Origin: Lentzea nigeriaca
GTDB taxonomy: Bacteria; Actinomycetota; Actinomycetes; Mycobacteriales; Pseudonocardiaceae
Direction of reading: 5' to 3'
NCBI RefSeq assembly: GCF_016907955.1
Contig: NZ_JAFBCX010000001.1
Coordinates: 930,001 to 994,000, forward strand
Length of the DNA stretch: 64,000 nt
This document shows, in pieces, positions 30,327 to 38,187 of the stretch. Both the position numbers and the translations under genes were made by a program. The notes below the pieces were generated by a model that worked only from the letters and a program-made list of their open reading frames with translations, was not told the origin of the DNA and did not search any database. Position 1 is the stretch's first letter; every line of letters starts with the position of its first letter.

Positions 30327-31136
30327 ATGGCCTCGGACGCGTGCACAGCGGCACGGGCGCTGGTCGCGTCCGCGCACCGGATCACCGTGCTGACGGGCGC
30401 CGGGATCTCCACCGACTCGGGCATCCCCGACTTCCGCGGTACCGACGGTCTGTGGGCGCGCGACGCCGACGCCGGGCGGGCCGCGTCGATCGACACCTAC
30501 CTCGCCGATCCCGAGGTGCGCAGGCTCGCGTGGCGGACGCGGCTCGACAGTCCCGTGTGGACCGCGAAGCCCAACTCCGCGCACAAGGCGTTGGTGGAAC
30601 TGGAACGGTCGGGGCGGCTGCGCACCGTCGTCACCCAGAACATCGACGGCCTGCACCAGAAAGCCGGCTCCGATCCGCATCGCGTGCTGGAGCTGCACGG
30701 CACGTTGCACGCGACTGTGTGCCTCTCATGTGGAGCCACGGGCCCGATGCGCGATGCGTTGAAGCGCGTCGCCGAGGGCGAGCCCGAGCCGGATTGCCTG
30801 CGCTGCGGGGGAATCCTCAAATCCGCCACGATCTCGTTCGGACAGGAGCTCGACGGCGAGGTGCTGCGGCGTGCCCGGCTCGCGGTGCTGGACTGCGACG
30901 TGCTGCTGGTAGCCGGGACGTCGCTGTCGGTGCAGCCCGCGGCAGGCCTCGTGCCGCTCGCGGCACGCGCCGGTGCCCAGGTCATCATCTGCAACGCCGA
31001 ACCGACGCCGTACGACGCCTTGGCGGCCGTTGTCCTGCACGAACCCGTCGGCGAAGTGCTGCCCGACCTCAGTTCCGTTCCTCCATCCGGGGGAGGCCGG
31101 TTCTCGTCCTGGGGAGATCCGAGCACCTGGCCGTAG
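30327..31136 (+). CDS. NAD-dependent deacylase, Sir2 family
   Basis: 269 residues. It removes acyl groups from lysines while using NAD. 'VLTGAGISTDSGIPDFRGT' (about residue 22) and 'TQNIDGLHQKAG' (about 106) bind NAD, and the catalytic His is in 'LELHGTLH'. Four Zn Cys lie in 'VCLSCG' and 'CLRCGG', 'AGTSLSVQPAAG' is the second NAD loop. The Ala-Tyr-Arg pattern of desuccinylases is not obvious, so plain deacetylase activity is the default. Its TAG stop is the first half of the likely -10 for the acyl-CoA synthetase gene. A sirtuin next to an acyl-CoA synthetase is suggestive, since sirtuins reactivate such enzymes. Confidence 0.93.
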   Translation: MASDACTAARALVASAHRITVLTGAGISTDSGIPDFRGTDGLWARDADAGRAASIDTYLADPEVRRLAWRTRLDSPVWTAKPNSAHKALVELERSGRLRTVVTQNIDGLHQKAGSDPHRVLELHGTLHATVCLSCGATGPMRDALKRVAEGEPEPDCLRCGGILKSATISFGQELDGEVLRRARLAVLDCDVLLVAGTSLSVQPAAGLVPLAARAGAQVIICNAEPTPYDALAAVVLHEPVGEVLPDLSSVPPSGGGRFSSWGDPSTWP

Positions 31137-31139
31137 GGT
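31134..31139 (+). promoter_or_regulatory. Putative -10 (TAGGGT) overlapping the sirtuin stop codon
   Basis: TAGGGT contains the sirtuin TAG stop and ends six bases before ATG 31146, consistent with a leaderless acyl-CoA synthetase message. Confidence 0.4.
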
Positions 31140-31145
31140 CGGAAC

Positions 31146-32660
31146 ATGCGCGTACCGCTTATCACCACGGACTTCCTGGATCGGGCGTCGTTCGCGTTCG
31201 GTGCGACGACCGCGACCATCGACGAACCCGACCAGCCTGCCAAGCCGGTCGAGACGACGACGTATGCGGAGATGGCGACCCGTGTGCGCGCGTGGCAGGC
31301 CGGGTTCGACGCACTGGGCATCGGCGAGGGCGAGCGGATCGCCGTCGTCAGCCACAACTCGGCGCGGCTGCTGGAACTGCTGCACGCGGTGCCCGGCAGC
31401 GGGCGCATCTGCGTGCCGGTGAACTTCCGCCTGCGCCCCGACGAGGTGAAGTACATCGTCGAGCACAGCGGTGCGTCGGCGTTGTTCGTCGACCCGGAGC
31501 TGGAGCTGGACGACGTGGTGGCGCGGCACCGGTTCACGCTCGGCGAGGAGTCGGATTCGCTGCTTCGGTTCGATGTGGAGCCACGGCCGTGGAGCGAGCC
31601 CTCGGAGGACGCGACCGCGACCATCAACTACACGTCCGGCACCACCGCACGGCCCAAGGGCGTGCAGCTCACGCACCGCAACATCTGGCTGAACGCCGTC
31701 ACCTTCGCCATGCACACGCGTGCGTGGGAGGGCGACGTCTACATGCACGTGCTGCCGATGTTCCACTGCAACGGCTGGGGAATGCCGTTCGGCCTCGCCG
31801 GTCTGGGCGTGCCGCAGGTGGTGCTGCGCAAGGTTGACGGCGCCGAGATCCTGCGCCGCGTACGCGACCACGGCGTCACGCTGATGTGCGGCGCACCGGC
31901 CGTGTGGAACGCCGTGCTCGACGCCGCCCAGTCGTGGGACGGCGAGATCCCCGGCCGTGACCGCGTGCGGATCGTGTGTGCCGGCGCGCCGCCGCCCTCG
32001 CGCACGATCCAGCGCGTGACCGAGGAGCTCGGATGGGAGTTCCTGCAGATCTACGGCCTGACCGAGACGGCACCGCTGCTCACCTTCAACCGCGCCCAGC
32101 CGGGACCGGCCGGTGAGGAGAAGGCGAAGAAGCAGTCACGGGCGGGCGCTCCGGCGCTGGGCGCGCAGCTGCGGATCTCCGACACCGGTGAGGTGCTCGC
32201 GCGGTCGAACGTGGTCATGGAGGGCTACTGGGACAACCCGCAGGCGACCGCCGACGCGATCGAGGACGGCTGGTTCCACACCGGCGACGGCGGCCACTTC
32301 GACGACGAGGGCTACCTGACGATCTCCGACCGCAAGAAGGACGTGATCATCACCGGCGGCGAGAACGTCTCGTCCATCGAGGTCGAGGACTGCTTGTTCT
32401 CGCACCCGGCCGTCGCCGAGGTCGCGGTCATCGGTGTGCCGGACGAGAAGTGGGGTGAAACGATCAAGGCTTTGGTCGTGCGCTCCGGGGACGTCACCGA
32501 GGCCGAGCTGATCAAGCACTGCAAGGAGCGGCTCGCCGGGTACAAGGCGCCGACGTCGATCGAGTTCCGCGACTCGATCCCGCGCACGGCGACCGGCAAG
32601 ATCCAGAAGTTCAAGCTCCGCGAACCGTACTGGGCTGGGCGGGAGCGAGGAGTCAACTGA
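31146..32660 (+). CDS. Acyl-CoA synthetase (AMP-forming, FadD-like)
   Basis: A 504-residue ANL-family ligase that activates a carboxylic acid to an acyl-AMP, then to acyl-CoA. The P-loop is 'INYTSGTTARPKGVQLTH' (about 160), the A5 motif is 'LQIYGLTETAPLL', A7 is 'WFHTGDGGHFDDEGY', A8 is 'ISDRKKDVIITGGENVSSIEVE' and the catalytic Lys of A10 is in 'PRTATGKIQKFKLRE'. All motifs are intact. The family handles fatty or aromatic acids; the substrate cannot be told here. It directly follows the sirtuin gene. An IS110 remnant lies just past its stop. Confidence 0.93.
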   Translation: MRVPLITTDFLDRASFAFGATTATIDEPDQPAKPVETTTYAEMATRVRAWQAGFDALGIGEGERIAVVSHNSARLLELLHAVPGSGRICVPVNFRLRPDEVKYIVEHSGASALFVDPELELDDVVARHRFTLGEESDSLLRFDVEPRPWSEPSEDATATINYTSGTTARPKGVQLTHRNIWLNAVTFAMHTRAWEGDVYMHVLPMFHCNGWGMPFGLAGLGVPQVVLRKVDGAEILRRVRDHGVTLMCGAPAVWNAVLDAAQSWDGEIPGRDRVRIVCAGAPPPSRTIQRVTEELGWEFLQIYGLTETAPLLTFNRAQPGPAGEEKAKKQSRAGAPALGAQLRISDTGEVLARSNVVMEGYWDNPQATADAIEDGWFHTGDGGHFDDEGYLTISDRKKDVIITGGENVSSIEVEDCLFSHPAVAEVAVIGVPDEKWGETIKALVVRSGDVTEAELIKHCKERLAGYKAPTSIEFRDSIPRTATGKIQKFKLREPYWAGRERGVN

Positions 32661-32691
32661 TATGTAGTGGGCTCCTGTCAAGGGGCAAGGT

Positions 32692-32726
32692 GAGGCGCCC
32701 GCGAGGATGTTCCTGGCGGGCGCCTC
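32692..32726. terminator. GC-rich hairpin after the acyl-CoA synthetase, within the IS remnant
   Basis: GAGGCGCCCGC pairs perfectly with GCGGGCGCCTC (11 base pairs, 13-base loop). It can end the synthetase transcript, or it may be part of the IS end. Confidence 0.55.
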
Positions 32727-32896
32727 GTGCTTCGTCGTGGCGTTGTGGCGGGTGAGCGTGTCGTTGGCGACGCGGATGTGATCACGGGCCGGAGTCAGCC
32801 TCGCCTGGATCAGCTCGCCGGTGACGCTGTCGATCGCCGCGGCCGCGACAGATCGCGCGTGCACGTCCAGCCCCACGCTCGTACGCTCGGTAAACA

Positions 32897-32979
32897 CCGG
32901 GGCCTCCCACGCATGTCGGATAGGCCGAGCAGGCGGCCCCTGCCCGGCAACCCACGAATCTGCGTGAGCGAGGCCCCGG
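32897..32979 (-). ncRNA. Nested stem-loop in the IS110 left end, candidate vestigial bridge RNA segment
   Basis: CCGGGGCCTC (32897-32906) pairs with GAGGCCCCGG (32970-32979), ACGCA (32909-32913) with TGCGT (32961-32965), and GCC..GCAGG (32924-32933) with CCTGC..GGC (32939-32948). Small internal loops separate the stems. IS110 elements encode a bridge RNA with internal loops in just this position upstream of the transposase. Whether this copy is transcribed is unknown. Confidence 0.4.
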
Positions 32980-33166
32980 CCCGCAACCGCTCACCATCAA
33001 GCGGTCACGTCATACCGTCTAGCCCATTCCGGCGACACGCCGGACTCCGATCGTCCCAAAAGGACCACCGCCCGTGCTCCACTGTGACACGTGTGGTTGA
33101 CGGTGCGTTAGTTCCGGATGCGCCAAATGAGTCTGATTGGTCTAATTCGGGCGGAGGTGATGTCCA

Positions 33167-34459
33167 GTGTTGACACGACTCTCCGCCGTGGTGGTCTTGG
33201 CGATGGCCGTCCTCACGGGGACGGCCAGTGCCGTGCCGCCGCCTCCGCCGAACCCGAGCGATGGCGAGATCTCGGCGTCACGGGCAGAGGCCGACGCGAA
33301 GGCCGCCCGCGTGGGCGAGCTGACCGGCAAGCTGACCCAGGCCGAGTCACGCCTGCAGGAGCTGCTGGACGACGTCTCCTACAAGCGCGAGCTCGCCAAC
33401 AAGGCCCGTGTCGACCTGGAGACGGCCATCTCGGAGGCCGAGGCCGCCCGTCGTGAGGCGTCCGCCGCACGCGTTCAGGCCGACGCCGCGGCCAAGGCCG
33501 TGGAGGAGAGCCGCCGCGCACTGGACGAGTTCGCGGCGGCTTCCTACGCGCAGGGCAGCACTGTCGGTTCCTTCTCCGCGTACTTCGGGGCCAAGTCGCC
33601 GGAGGACCTGCTGGCCCGCGCCCAGCTGCTGGAGGCCGTGTCGGCGTCCGGGCTGAACCAGCTGGAGCAGGTGACCCGCGACCAGGGCACCGCCGCGAAC
33701 CTCAACGCCGCCGCGCGTGCCGCCGTGCAGAAGGCCGACGCGAAGCAGGCCGCCGCCGACGAGGCGAAGAAGGTCGCGGACCAGGCGCAGCAGGTGGCGG
33801 CGGAGGCGCACACGGCTCAGGCCGCCGCCACGGCGCAGCTCCAGTCCGACAAGGACGCTGTCGAACACGAGCTCACCGCGGCGCGCGGTGAGGTCAACGG
33901 CCTTGAGGCGCAACGACGTCAGTACGACCAGTGGGTAGAGGACAAGAAGCGCGAAGACGAAGAGAACGCCCGTCGTGCCGCGGCAGCCGCCGCAGCCGCG
34001 CAGGCCGCCGTTCCGGCGCGTCCGATCGCCGCGCCGTCCGGGAGTCGCGTGCAGACGGTCATCGACCGGGCGTTGGCTCAACGCGGCGTCATCTACGCGT
34101 GGGGTGGTGGCAACTACGACGGCCCCACTTATGGCGTGCGCGATGGCGGCGTCGCGGACTCGTACGGCGACTACCGCAAGATCGGCTTCGACTGCTCGGG
34201 GCTGATGATGTACGCGTTCGCGGGCGTCGGTATCTATCTGCCGCACTACAGCGGCTATCAGTACAACTCGGGACCCAAGGTGCCGCTGTCGCAGATGGCG
34301 CCGGGAGACATGATCTTCTGGGGACCTGGGGGCGGCACGCACGTGGCGTTGTACCTGGGCGGCGGAATGATGGTCGAAGCGCCGCATTCCGGTGCCACGG
34401 TGCGGATTTCGCCCGTGCGGTACGGCGGGATCATGCCGTACGTGACGCGCATGCTGTGA
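33167..34459 (+). CDS. Secreted NlpC/P60 peptidoglycan hydrolase with coiled coil (RipA-like)
   Basis: 430 residues. A signal peptide (1-22, 'VVVLAMAVLTGTASA') is followed by a long coiled coil (about 35-270, rich in Ala, Glu and Lys) and a C-terminal NlpC/P60 domain (about 290-430). The catalytic Cys is in 'IGFDCSGLMMYAF', the His in 'GGGTHVALYLGGG', and the third polar residue in 'VEAPHSG'. Such enzymes cut the D-Glu-mDAP stem-peptide bond and help daughter cells separate. GTG 33167 has a near-perfect GGAGGTGAT site. It corresponds to ripA by domain order and by its place ahead of moxR. No c-di-AMP riboswitch was seen upstream. Confidence 0.93.
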   Translation: MLTRLSAVVVLAMAVLTGTASAVPPPPPNPSDGEISASRAEADAKAARVGELTGKLTQAESRLQELLDDVSYKRELANKARVDLETAISEAEAARREASAARVQADAAAKAVEESRRALDEFAAASYAQGSTVGSFSAYFGAKSPEDLLARAQLLEAVSASGLNQLEQVTRDQGTAANLNAAARAAVQKADAKQAAADEAKKVADQAQQVAAEAHTAQAAATAQLQSDKDAVEHELTAARGEVNGLEAQRRQYDQWVEDKKREDEENARRAAAAAAAAQAAVPARPIAAPSGSRVQTVIDRALAQRGVIYAWGGGNYDGPTYGVRDGGVADSYGDYRKIGFDCSGLMMYAFAGVGIYLPHYSGYQYNSGPKVPLSQMAPGDMIFWGPGGGTHVALYLGGGMMVEAPHSGATVRISPVRYGGIMPYVTRML

Positions 34460-34464
34460 GACCC

Positions 34465-34492
34465 GGTGGCCCGCCACGAAGGACGGGCCACC
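34465..34492 (+). terminator. Hairpin terminator after the NlpC/P60 gene
   Basis: GGTGGCCCG pairs perfectly with CGGGCCACC around a 10-base loop, five bases past the stop. It lies between two convergent genes. Confidence 0.75.
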
Positions 34493-34501
34493 CGGAGATT
34501 C

Positions 34502-34924
34502 TCAAGCAGCAGGCAGGGTGAGCGGGCTCGCCTTCGTGTACGCCCGGCGCAGCCAGTTGTGCAGCGGGTGGATCGTCACGCCGTGCGGGCCCCGCACGAC
34601 GACCTCTTCGAGGCACCAGTGCGAGCTGTCGCCCTTGTTGTCGAACGCGATGGCGAGCGACGTGATCGGGCCGAGGTCGGACAGCGTGAAGTTGTACGTG
34701 TCGGTCCGGCCGCGCTCGCGGTCGTCGCCGGGGTTGTCGAGGTTGATCCAGCTGCTGCCGTTCAGACGCACCTCGACTCTCGCGTCGGTGCCCGCGTCCT
34801 CGACGTTGCAGGTCCGGACCTCGATGTTGTACTGCGCCGGCGCGGCCTGCGCGGTCGCCATGCCCATGACGGTGGCGAGCGCCGCGGCCGAGATGCCGAC
34901 GATCGCGCGAGCTGAGTTCCTCAT
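34502..34924 (-). CDS. Secreted PLAT/LH2-domain-like protein
   Basis: 140 residues. A signal peptide (1-30, 'AIVGISAAALATVMGMATAQAA') is followed by a single beta-sandwich with 'YNIEVRTCNVEDAGTDARVE' and 'TDTYNFTLSDLGPITSLAIA', ending 'WCLEEVVVRGPHGVTIHPLH'. This order of strands is typical of the PLAT/LH2 lipid- or protein-binding fold, here as a stand-alone secreted domain. Two Cys could form one disulfide. ATG 34924 has GAGGGGA upstream. It is convergent with the NlpC/P60 gene across a terminator. It may bind a cell-surface lipid or enzyme; this is inference. Confidence 0.8.
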   Translation of the reverse strand: MRNSARAIVGISAAALATVMGMATAQAAPAQYNIEVRTCNVEDAGTDARVEVRLNGSSWINLDNPGDDRERGRTDTYNFTLSDLGPITSLAIAFDNKGDSSHWCLEEVVVRGPHGVTIHPLHNWLRRAYTKASPLTLPAA

Positions 34925-35063
34925 GCTCGGTTCCCCTCTGTGTTGTTCTGCGGTGCGAGGGGAAAGGTGCCAGCGGGCGGTTGCACGACTATGTGGTGAT
35001 GATGAAATCAGCTGGTGAGCGCGCCGATCGCCATCGCCGCGAGCACGTAGCATGGCACCGCGC

Positions 35064-35540
35064 TCAGAGATTTCGGACCCAAAGCTGGCCGATGACGTCG
35101 TGGCCGAAGCTGTGCTGTGGGGTTTTCTCGATCAGTTCGAAGCCGTGCGCCTCATAGATTTTCCTGGCGGACGTGAGGCCGTCGACCGTCCACAGGACCA
35201 TGCGTTCGTAGCCGGCGTTGCGGGCGAACTCGACGCACGTCGTGACGAGCTGGTTGCCCGCGCCGTGGCCGCGTGCCTTCGGGTGCACGAGCAGGACGCG
35301 GAGCTTGGCCGTCGTGTCGTCTTCCTTCACGCAGAACACGCAGCCGACGCGTTCGCCGTCGAGCTCGGCGATCCAGGCGGCTTCGCGGGCGTCGTCGTGG
35401 TCCGCCGCGTAGTCGCCGACGATCTTGGCGACCATGGCCTCGAACGAGGTATCCCAGTCGTGCTCGGCCGCGTAGAGCTCGCCGTGCGCCTGGACCACCC
35501 AGCCCAGGTCGCCGGGCTTGCCCAGGGGGCGGATCAGCAT
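35064..35540 (-). CDS. GNAT acetyltransferase
   Basis: A 158-residue single GNAT domain. 'LRVLLVHPKARGHGAGNQLV' (about residue 79) is motif A with the acetyl-CoA pyrophosphate loop (R-G-x-G-A). 'ARKIYEAHGFELIEKTPQHS' is motif B. The N-terminal half ('GWVVQAHGELYAAEHDWDTS') resembles acetyltransferases fused to MarR regulators. GGAGG lies five bases before ATG 35540. It is divergent from a TetR gene with a palindrome between, so it may be that regulator's target. The substrate is unknown. Confidence 0.88.
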   Translation of the reverse strand: MLIRPLGKPGDLGWVVQAHGELYAAEHDWDTSFEAMVAKIVGDYAADHDDAREAAWIAELDGERVGCVFCVKEDDTTAKLRVLLVHPKARGHGAGNQLVTTCVEFARNAGYERMVLWTVDGLTSARKIYEAHGFELIEKTPQHSFGHDVIGQLWVRNL

Positions 35541-35549
35541 GAGGCCTCC

Positions 35550-35569
35550 ACTGACACGAGTGTTTCAGT
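35550..35569. promoter_or_regulatory. Putative TetR operator between the GNAT and TetR genes
   Basis: ACTGACACGAGTGTTTCAGT is an imperfect 20-base palindrome (seven of ten positions match in each half). It lies 10 bases before the GNAT start and 19 before the TetR start. Confidence 0.5.
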
Positions 35570-35587
35570 AATGCGAAGATAGCGCTC

Positions 35588-36106
35588 ATGCCGTCCGCGC
35601 GGGAGACCGAACTGCTCGAAGCCGCCTACCGGTACGTGCTCACGCACGGGCTGGCGGACGTGTCGTTGCGTCCGCTGGCGGCGGCCATCGGGTCGAGCAC
35701 GCGGGTGCTGCTGTACCTGTTCGGTAGTAAGGACGGGCTGGTCAGGGCGTTGCTGGCGCGGGCTCGTGCCGACGAGTTGGCGTCGCTCGCGGACATCGGC
35801 ACCGGGCCTGGGGTGATGGCGCGGTTGTGGGAGTGGTTGGCCACGCCCGCTCATCGGCCGTTGCTGACGTTGTGGCTGGAGGCCTACGCACGCTCGCTTG
35901 TGGAGCCGGACGGGCCGTGGGCGGGTTTTGCGCGCGCGACCGTTGAGGACTGGCTGGAGGTGCTCAAGGCCTCGCAGCCGGTGGAGGTGCGCGACACACC
36001 GGAAGGGCTGGCGAGCCGGACGCGGGAGCTCGCGTTGTTGCGCGGTGCGCTGCTGGATCTGCTCGCCACCGGGGACGAGGAACGGGTCAGCGCGGCACTG
36101 GCGTGA
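35588..36106 (+). CDS. TetR-family regulator
   Basis: 172 residues. The N-terminal helix-turn-helix is 'LADVSLRPLAAAIGSSTRVL', then 'LYLFGSKDGLVRALLARARA' (helix 3 usually reads xxYxYFxxK; here LLYLFGSK). The rest is a helical ligand domain with Trp-rich 'MARLWEWLATPAHRPLLTLW'. The protein is slightly short for the family. It is divergent from the GNAT gene and probably represses it and itself through the intervening palindrome. Its last 20 bases overlap the convergent second GNAT gene. Confidence 0.88.
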   Translation: MPSARETELLEAAYRYVLTHGLADVSLRPLAAAIGSSTRVLLYLFGSKDGLVRALLARARADELASLADIGTGPGVMARLWEWLATPAHRPLLTLWLEAYARSLVEPDGPWAGFARATVEDWLEVLKASQPVEVRDTPEGLASRTRELALLRGALLDLLATGDEERVSAALA

Positions 36107-36533
36107 AGCCGAGGGTGGCGAGGAGGCGTTCCGAGGGCGTGTTGCCGTCGGTGACGCCGGCGAGGACGGGAGCGTCGAGGGCGCGCAGCGACGCCGCGAC
36201 GACAGCCGTGCCCAGGCCTCGGCCCTGCCACTCCGGATGTGTGGTGACGTAGGCGAGCCAGAAGTCGTTGCCGCTCCTGGAGATCAGTGAGGCGGCCACG
36301 ATGCCGTTCTCGTCCGCGACGAAGCTCGCGGCCGGCACGGCGGTGGGGCGCCAGCCCTCGATCTCGACGGCGCCGTCGCTGTTGCCGCCGAGGTGTTCGT
36401 CGACGGTGCCGGCGTAGGCGCGTTCCATGAGATCGGCGAGAGCGGCGTCGTCCTCGCCGTTGAGAGGGCGGATGTTGTTGTGCCGCAGGCCGGGCACCGG
36501 GCCCGGCTCACGGCGGTACACGGTCCGGTTCAT
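36087..36533 (-). CDS. GNAT acetyltransferase (second)
   Basis: A 148-residue GNAT domain. 'WLAYVTTHPEWQGRGLGTAV' (about residue 93) is motif A with the Q/R-G-x-G-x-A acetyl-CoA loop, and 'NTPSERLLATLGFTPV' is motif B near the end. ATG 36533 is chosen because it overlaps the stop of the upstream gene by four bases, indicating co-translation; the longer frame is not protein-like. It is not closely similar to the GNAT at 35064. The acceptor is unknown. Confidence 0.85.
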   Translation of the reverse strand: MNRTVYRREPGPVPGLRHNNIRPLNGEDDAALADLMERAYAGTVDEHLGGNSDGAVEIEGWRPTAVPAASFVADENGIVAASLISRSGNDFWLAYVTTHPEWQGRGLGTAVVAASLRALDAPVLAGVTDGNTPSERLLATLGFTPVPR

Positions 36534-37084
36534 CCACTCAGTGTTGTGGATGCGCCGGTTTCGCGTCGAGCGTAAAACCGTTGGCGCACAAAGGGCTCCT
36601 CGGCGCCGGGCGGGGTTTCCTCGGCACGCCACGAGAAGCTGTCGGTGGTGAGCTCCGAGAAGATCCAGCGCAGCCGGACGCCGTTCGCGTCGCCTTCGAG
36701 GGCGAAGCCGTCCTCGGTCGGCCTGCCGACGAACGGGATCACCCAGCCGCGGCCGGGACCGAGCCAGGTCGACCGGAACGCGCGGAGCTGCGGGTCGTAG
36801 AACCGCAGGCTCATTCCCCATTCGCCGTCCGCGTCGGTGCGGCTCGCCCTCGCCGGGCTGATCCACACGTCAGTGAGCGCCCGCCCGTCCAACGCCCAGC
36901 CGAAGTGCCACTCGCCGTCGGTGGTGTGGACGGTGCCGTCCTCGCTGAAGTTCTGCACCACCAACGACCAGCTGCCGATCAACGGCTCGAACACGGCCAG
37001 GTGCTCGGCGAGTTCGGGGCGGGGCCGGTCCGCCGTGAACACGCTTGCGATCCGCTCGGAGACGTCCATGCCGCCAGGATCCAT
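36530..37084 (-). CDS. DUF1579-like hypothetical protein
   Basis: About 184 residues. 'FEPLIGSWSLVVQNFSEDGT', 'WHFGWALDGRALTDVWISPA' and 'LRFYDPQLRAFRSTWLGPGR' follow the pattern of small beta-barrel proteins of the DUF1579 group, which bind hydrophobic ligands. No signal peptide. ATG 37084 fits a near-leaderless start behind a TACTGT -10; ATG 37069 is an alternative. It is co-translated with the GNAT gene (four-base overlap) and divergent from a MarR gene, which likely controls it through the shared palindrome. Confidence 0.7.
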   Translation of the reverse strand: MDPGGMDVSERIASVFTADRPRPELAEHLAVFEPLIGSWSLVVQNFSEDGTVHTTDGEWHFGWALDGRALTDVWISPARASRTDADGEWGMSLRFYDPQLRAFRSTWLGPGRGWVIPFVGRPTEDGFALEGDANGVRLRWIFSELTTDSFSWRAEETPPGAEEPFVRQRFYARRETGASTTLSG

Positions 37085-37087
37085 AAA

Positions 37088-37103
37088 TGACAGTATGCTG
37101 TCA
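37088..37103. promoter_or_regulatory. Putative MarR operator covering both divergent -10 elements
   Basis: TGACAG-tatg-CTGTCA is a 6+6 inverted repeat. It contains TATGCT (37094-37099), seven bases before the marR-type ATG at 37107, and on the other strand TACTGT (37095-37090), five bases before ATG 37084. A bound repressor would block both promoters. Confidence 0.6.
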
Positions 37104-37106
37104 AAC

Positions 37107-37547
37107 ATGGCCGACCTGGTGACCGACTACCGGCTCCTCATCGCCGAGGTGTACGAGCTCGCCGGACTGAGCCGGCGGATCAGCGAACGGGAGGCTGCCG
37201 AGAACGGCACGACCGTCGCGCGCTGGCACATCCTGAGCGTGGTTGCCGAAGAGCCGCTGACGGTTCCCGCGATCGGACGCCGCCTCGGGCTCGTCCGGCA
37301 GGCCGTGCAGCGGGTGGCCGACGACCTGGTCGAAGCCGGGCAGCTGCGGGTCGAGCCGAACCCGGCGCACCGCCGGTCGATGCTGTACGCGATCACTCCG
37401 GAAGGCACGCGAGTCCTGGAGCGGTTGTGGGCGGCGAGCGAACCGCGGCGGCTCGACACGCTCGCCGGCAGCGCAGTGACGGCCGACGATCTGCGCCACG
37501 CCCGCACGACGCTGCGCCACCTCATCGACGCGCTGACACACTGGTGA
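37107..37547 (+). CDS. MarR-family regulator
   Basis: 146 residues with the MarR winged helix. Dimer helices 'VTDYRLLIAEVYELAGLSRR' lead into 'TVARWHILSVVAEEPLTVPA', the recognition helix 'LGLVRQAVQRVADDLVEAGQ', the wing 'VEPNPAHRRSMLYAITPEG' and a C-terminal helix. ATG 37107 has no ribosome site and fits a leaderless mRNA. It likely represses itself and the divergent operon, and it is followed one base later by a nucleotide-sugar-epimerase-like gene in the same direction. The ligand is unknown. Confidence 0.9.
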   Translation: MADLVTDYRLLIAEVYELAGLSRRISEREAAENGTTVARWHILSVVAEEPLTVPAIGRRLGLVRQAVQRVADDLVEAGQLRVEPNPAHRRSMLYAITPEGTRVLERLWAASEPRRLDTLAGSAVTADDLRHARTTLRHLIDALTHW

Positions 37548-37548
37548 C

Positions 37549-38187
37549 GTGAAGATCGTGGTGTTCGGCGCGTCCGGCATGGTGGGTCAGAGCGCGTTGC
37601 GCGAATGTCTGCTCGACCCCGAGGTCGACTCGGTGGTGACGGTTGGGCGTTCCACGATGGACGTGACCGATGCCAAGCACCGGCACGTCGTGCACGCGGA
37701 CTTCGGTGACCTGTCGCCCGTCGCCGGTGAGCTGGCCGGCGCCGACGCGTGCTTCTACTGCATGGGCGTGACGTCGGCCGGTCTGTCCGAGGCCGAGTAC
37801 ACGCCCGTGACGCACGACTACGCGCTCGAGGCCGCACGCGTCGTCGGCGGCACGTTCGTGTACATCTCCGGCGAGGGTGCGAACGCCGAGAGCAGCACGA
37901 TGTGGGCGCGCGTGAAGGGCCGGACCGAGAACGAGCTGCTGGCGCTGGACCGGCCGGTGTTCGTCGTGCGGCCGGGGTTCATCCAGCCGCTGCACGGCAT
38001 CACGTCGCGGACCCGCATCTACCGCTACGTGTACTCCTGGACGTCGTGGCTCTTCCCACTGCTGCGCCGGGTGGCACCGAAGTACGTCACGAGCACCGAG
38101 GCCCTGGGCCGTGCGATGGTCGCGCTGGCCAAGGGCGCGCAGGCTCCGAAGCTGGTGCGCAGCGACGAGATCAACCGGCTGGCTTGA
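37549..38187 (+). CDS. NAD(P)-binding Rossmann protein (NmrA/YybE-like)
   Basis: 212 residues. 'KIVVFGASGMVGQSALRECL' at the N-terminus is the nucleotide site GxxGxxG. 'ACFYCMGVTSAGLSEAEYTP' and 'TFVYISGEGANAESSTMWAR' are typical of the atypical SDR group that includes HTATIP2-like oxidoreductases, where Ser and a Lys ('VKGRTENEL') stand in the active site. It begins one base after the MarR stop, so the two are co-transcribed. Its last 17 bases overlap the convergent isochorismatase gene. The substrate is unknown. Confidence 0.85.
   Translation: MKIVVFGASGMVGQSALRECLLDPEVDSVVTVGRSTMDVTDAKHRHVVHADFGDLSPVAGELAGADACFYCMGVTSAGLSEAEYTPVTHDYALEAARVVGGTFVYISGEGANAESSTMWARVKGRTENELLALDRPVFVVRPGFIQPLHGITSRTRIYRYVYSWTSWLFPLLRRVAPKYVTSTEALGRAMVALAKGAQAPKLVRSDEINRLA

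Larger units (their letters stand above)
32665..33050 (-). mobile_element. IS110-family remnant: transposase N-terminus plus upstream non-coding end
   Basis: On the minus strand from GTG 32897 the frame reads TERTSVGLDVHARSVAAAAI and then 'DSVTGELIQARLTP', the hallmark N-terminus of IS110-type DEDD transposases. After about 40 residues the similarity ends and the chain runs into unrelated sequence with no catalytic core left. The bases upstream of the start, about 32898-33050, keep a structured non-coding region. The outer limits are uncertain because no clear direct repeat is seen; IS110 elements often lack both terminal repeats and target duplication. This explains most of the 506-base stretch between genes; 33051-33166 holds only the leader of the next gene. 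Confidence 0.75.

Noticed and set aside
33051..33166. c-di-AMP (ydaO-type) riboswitch before the NlpC/P60 gene
   Set aside because: Such switches often precede actinobacterial cell-wall hydrolase genes, but the conserved core segments were not found in this leader.
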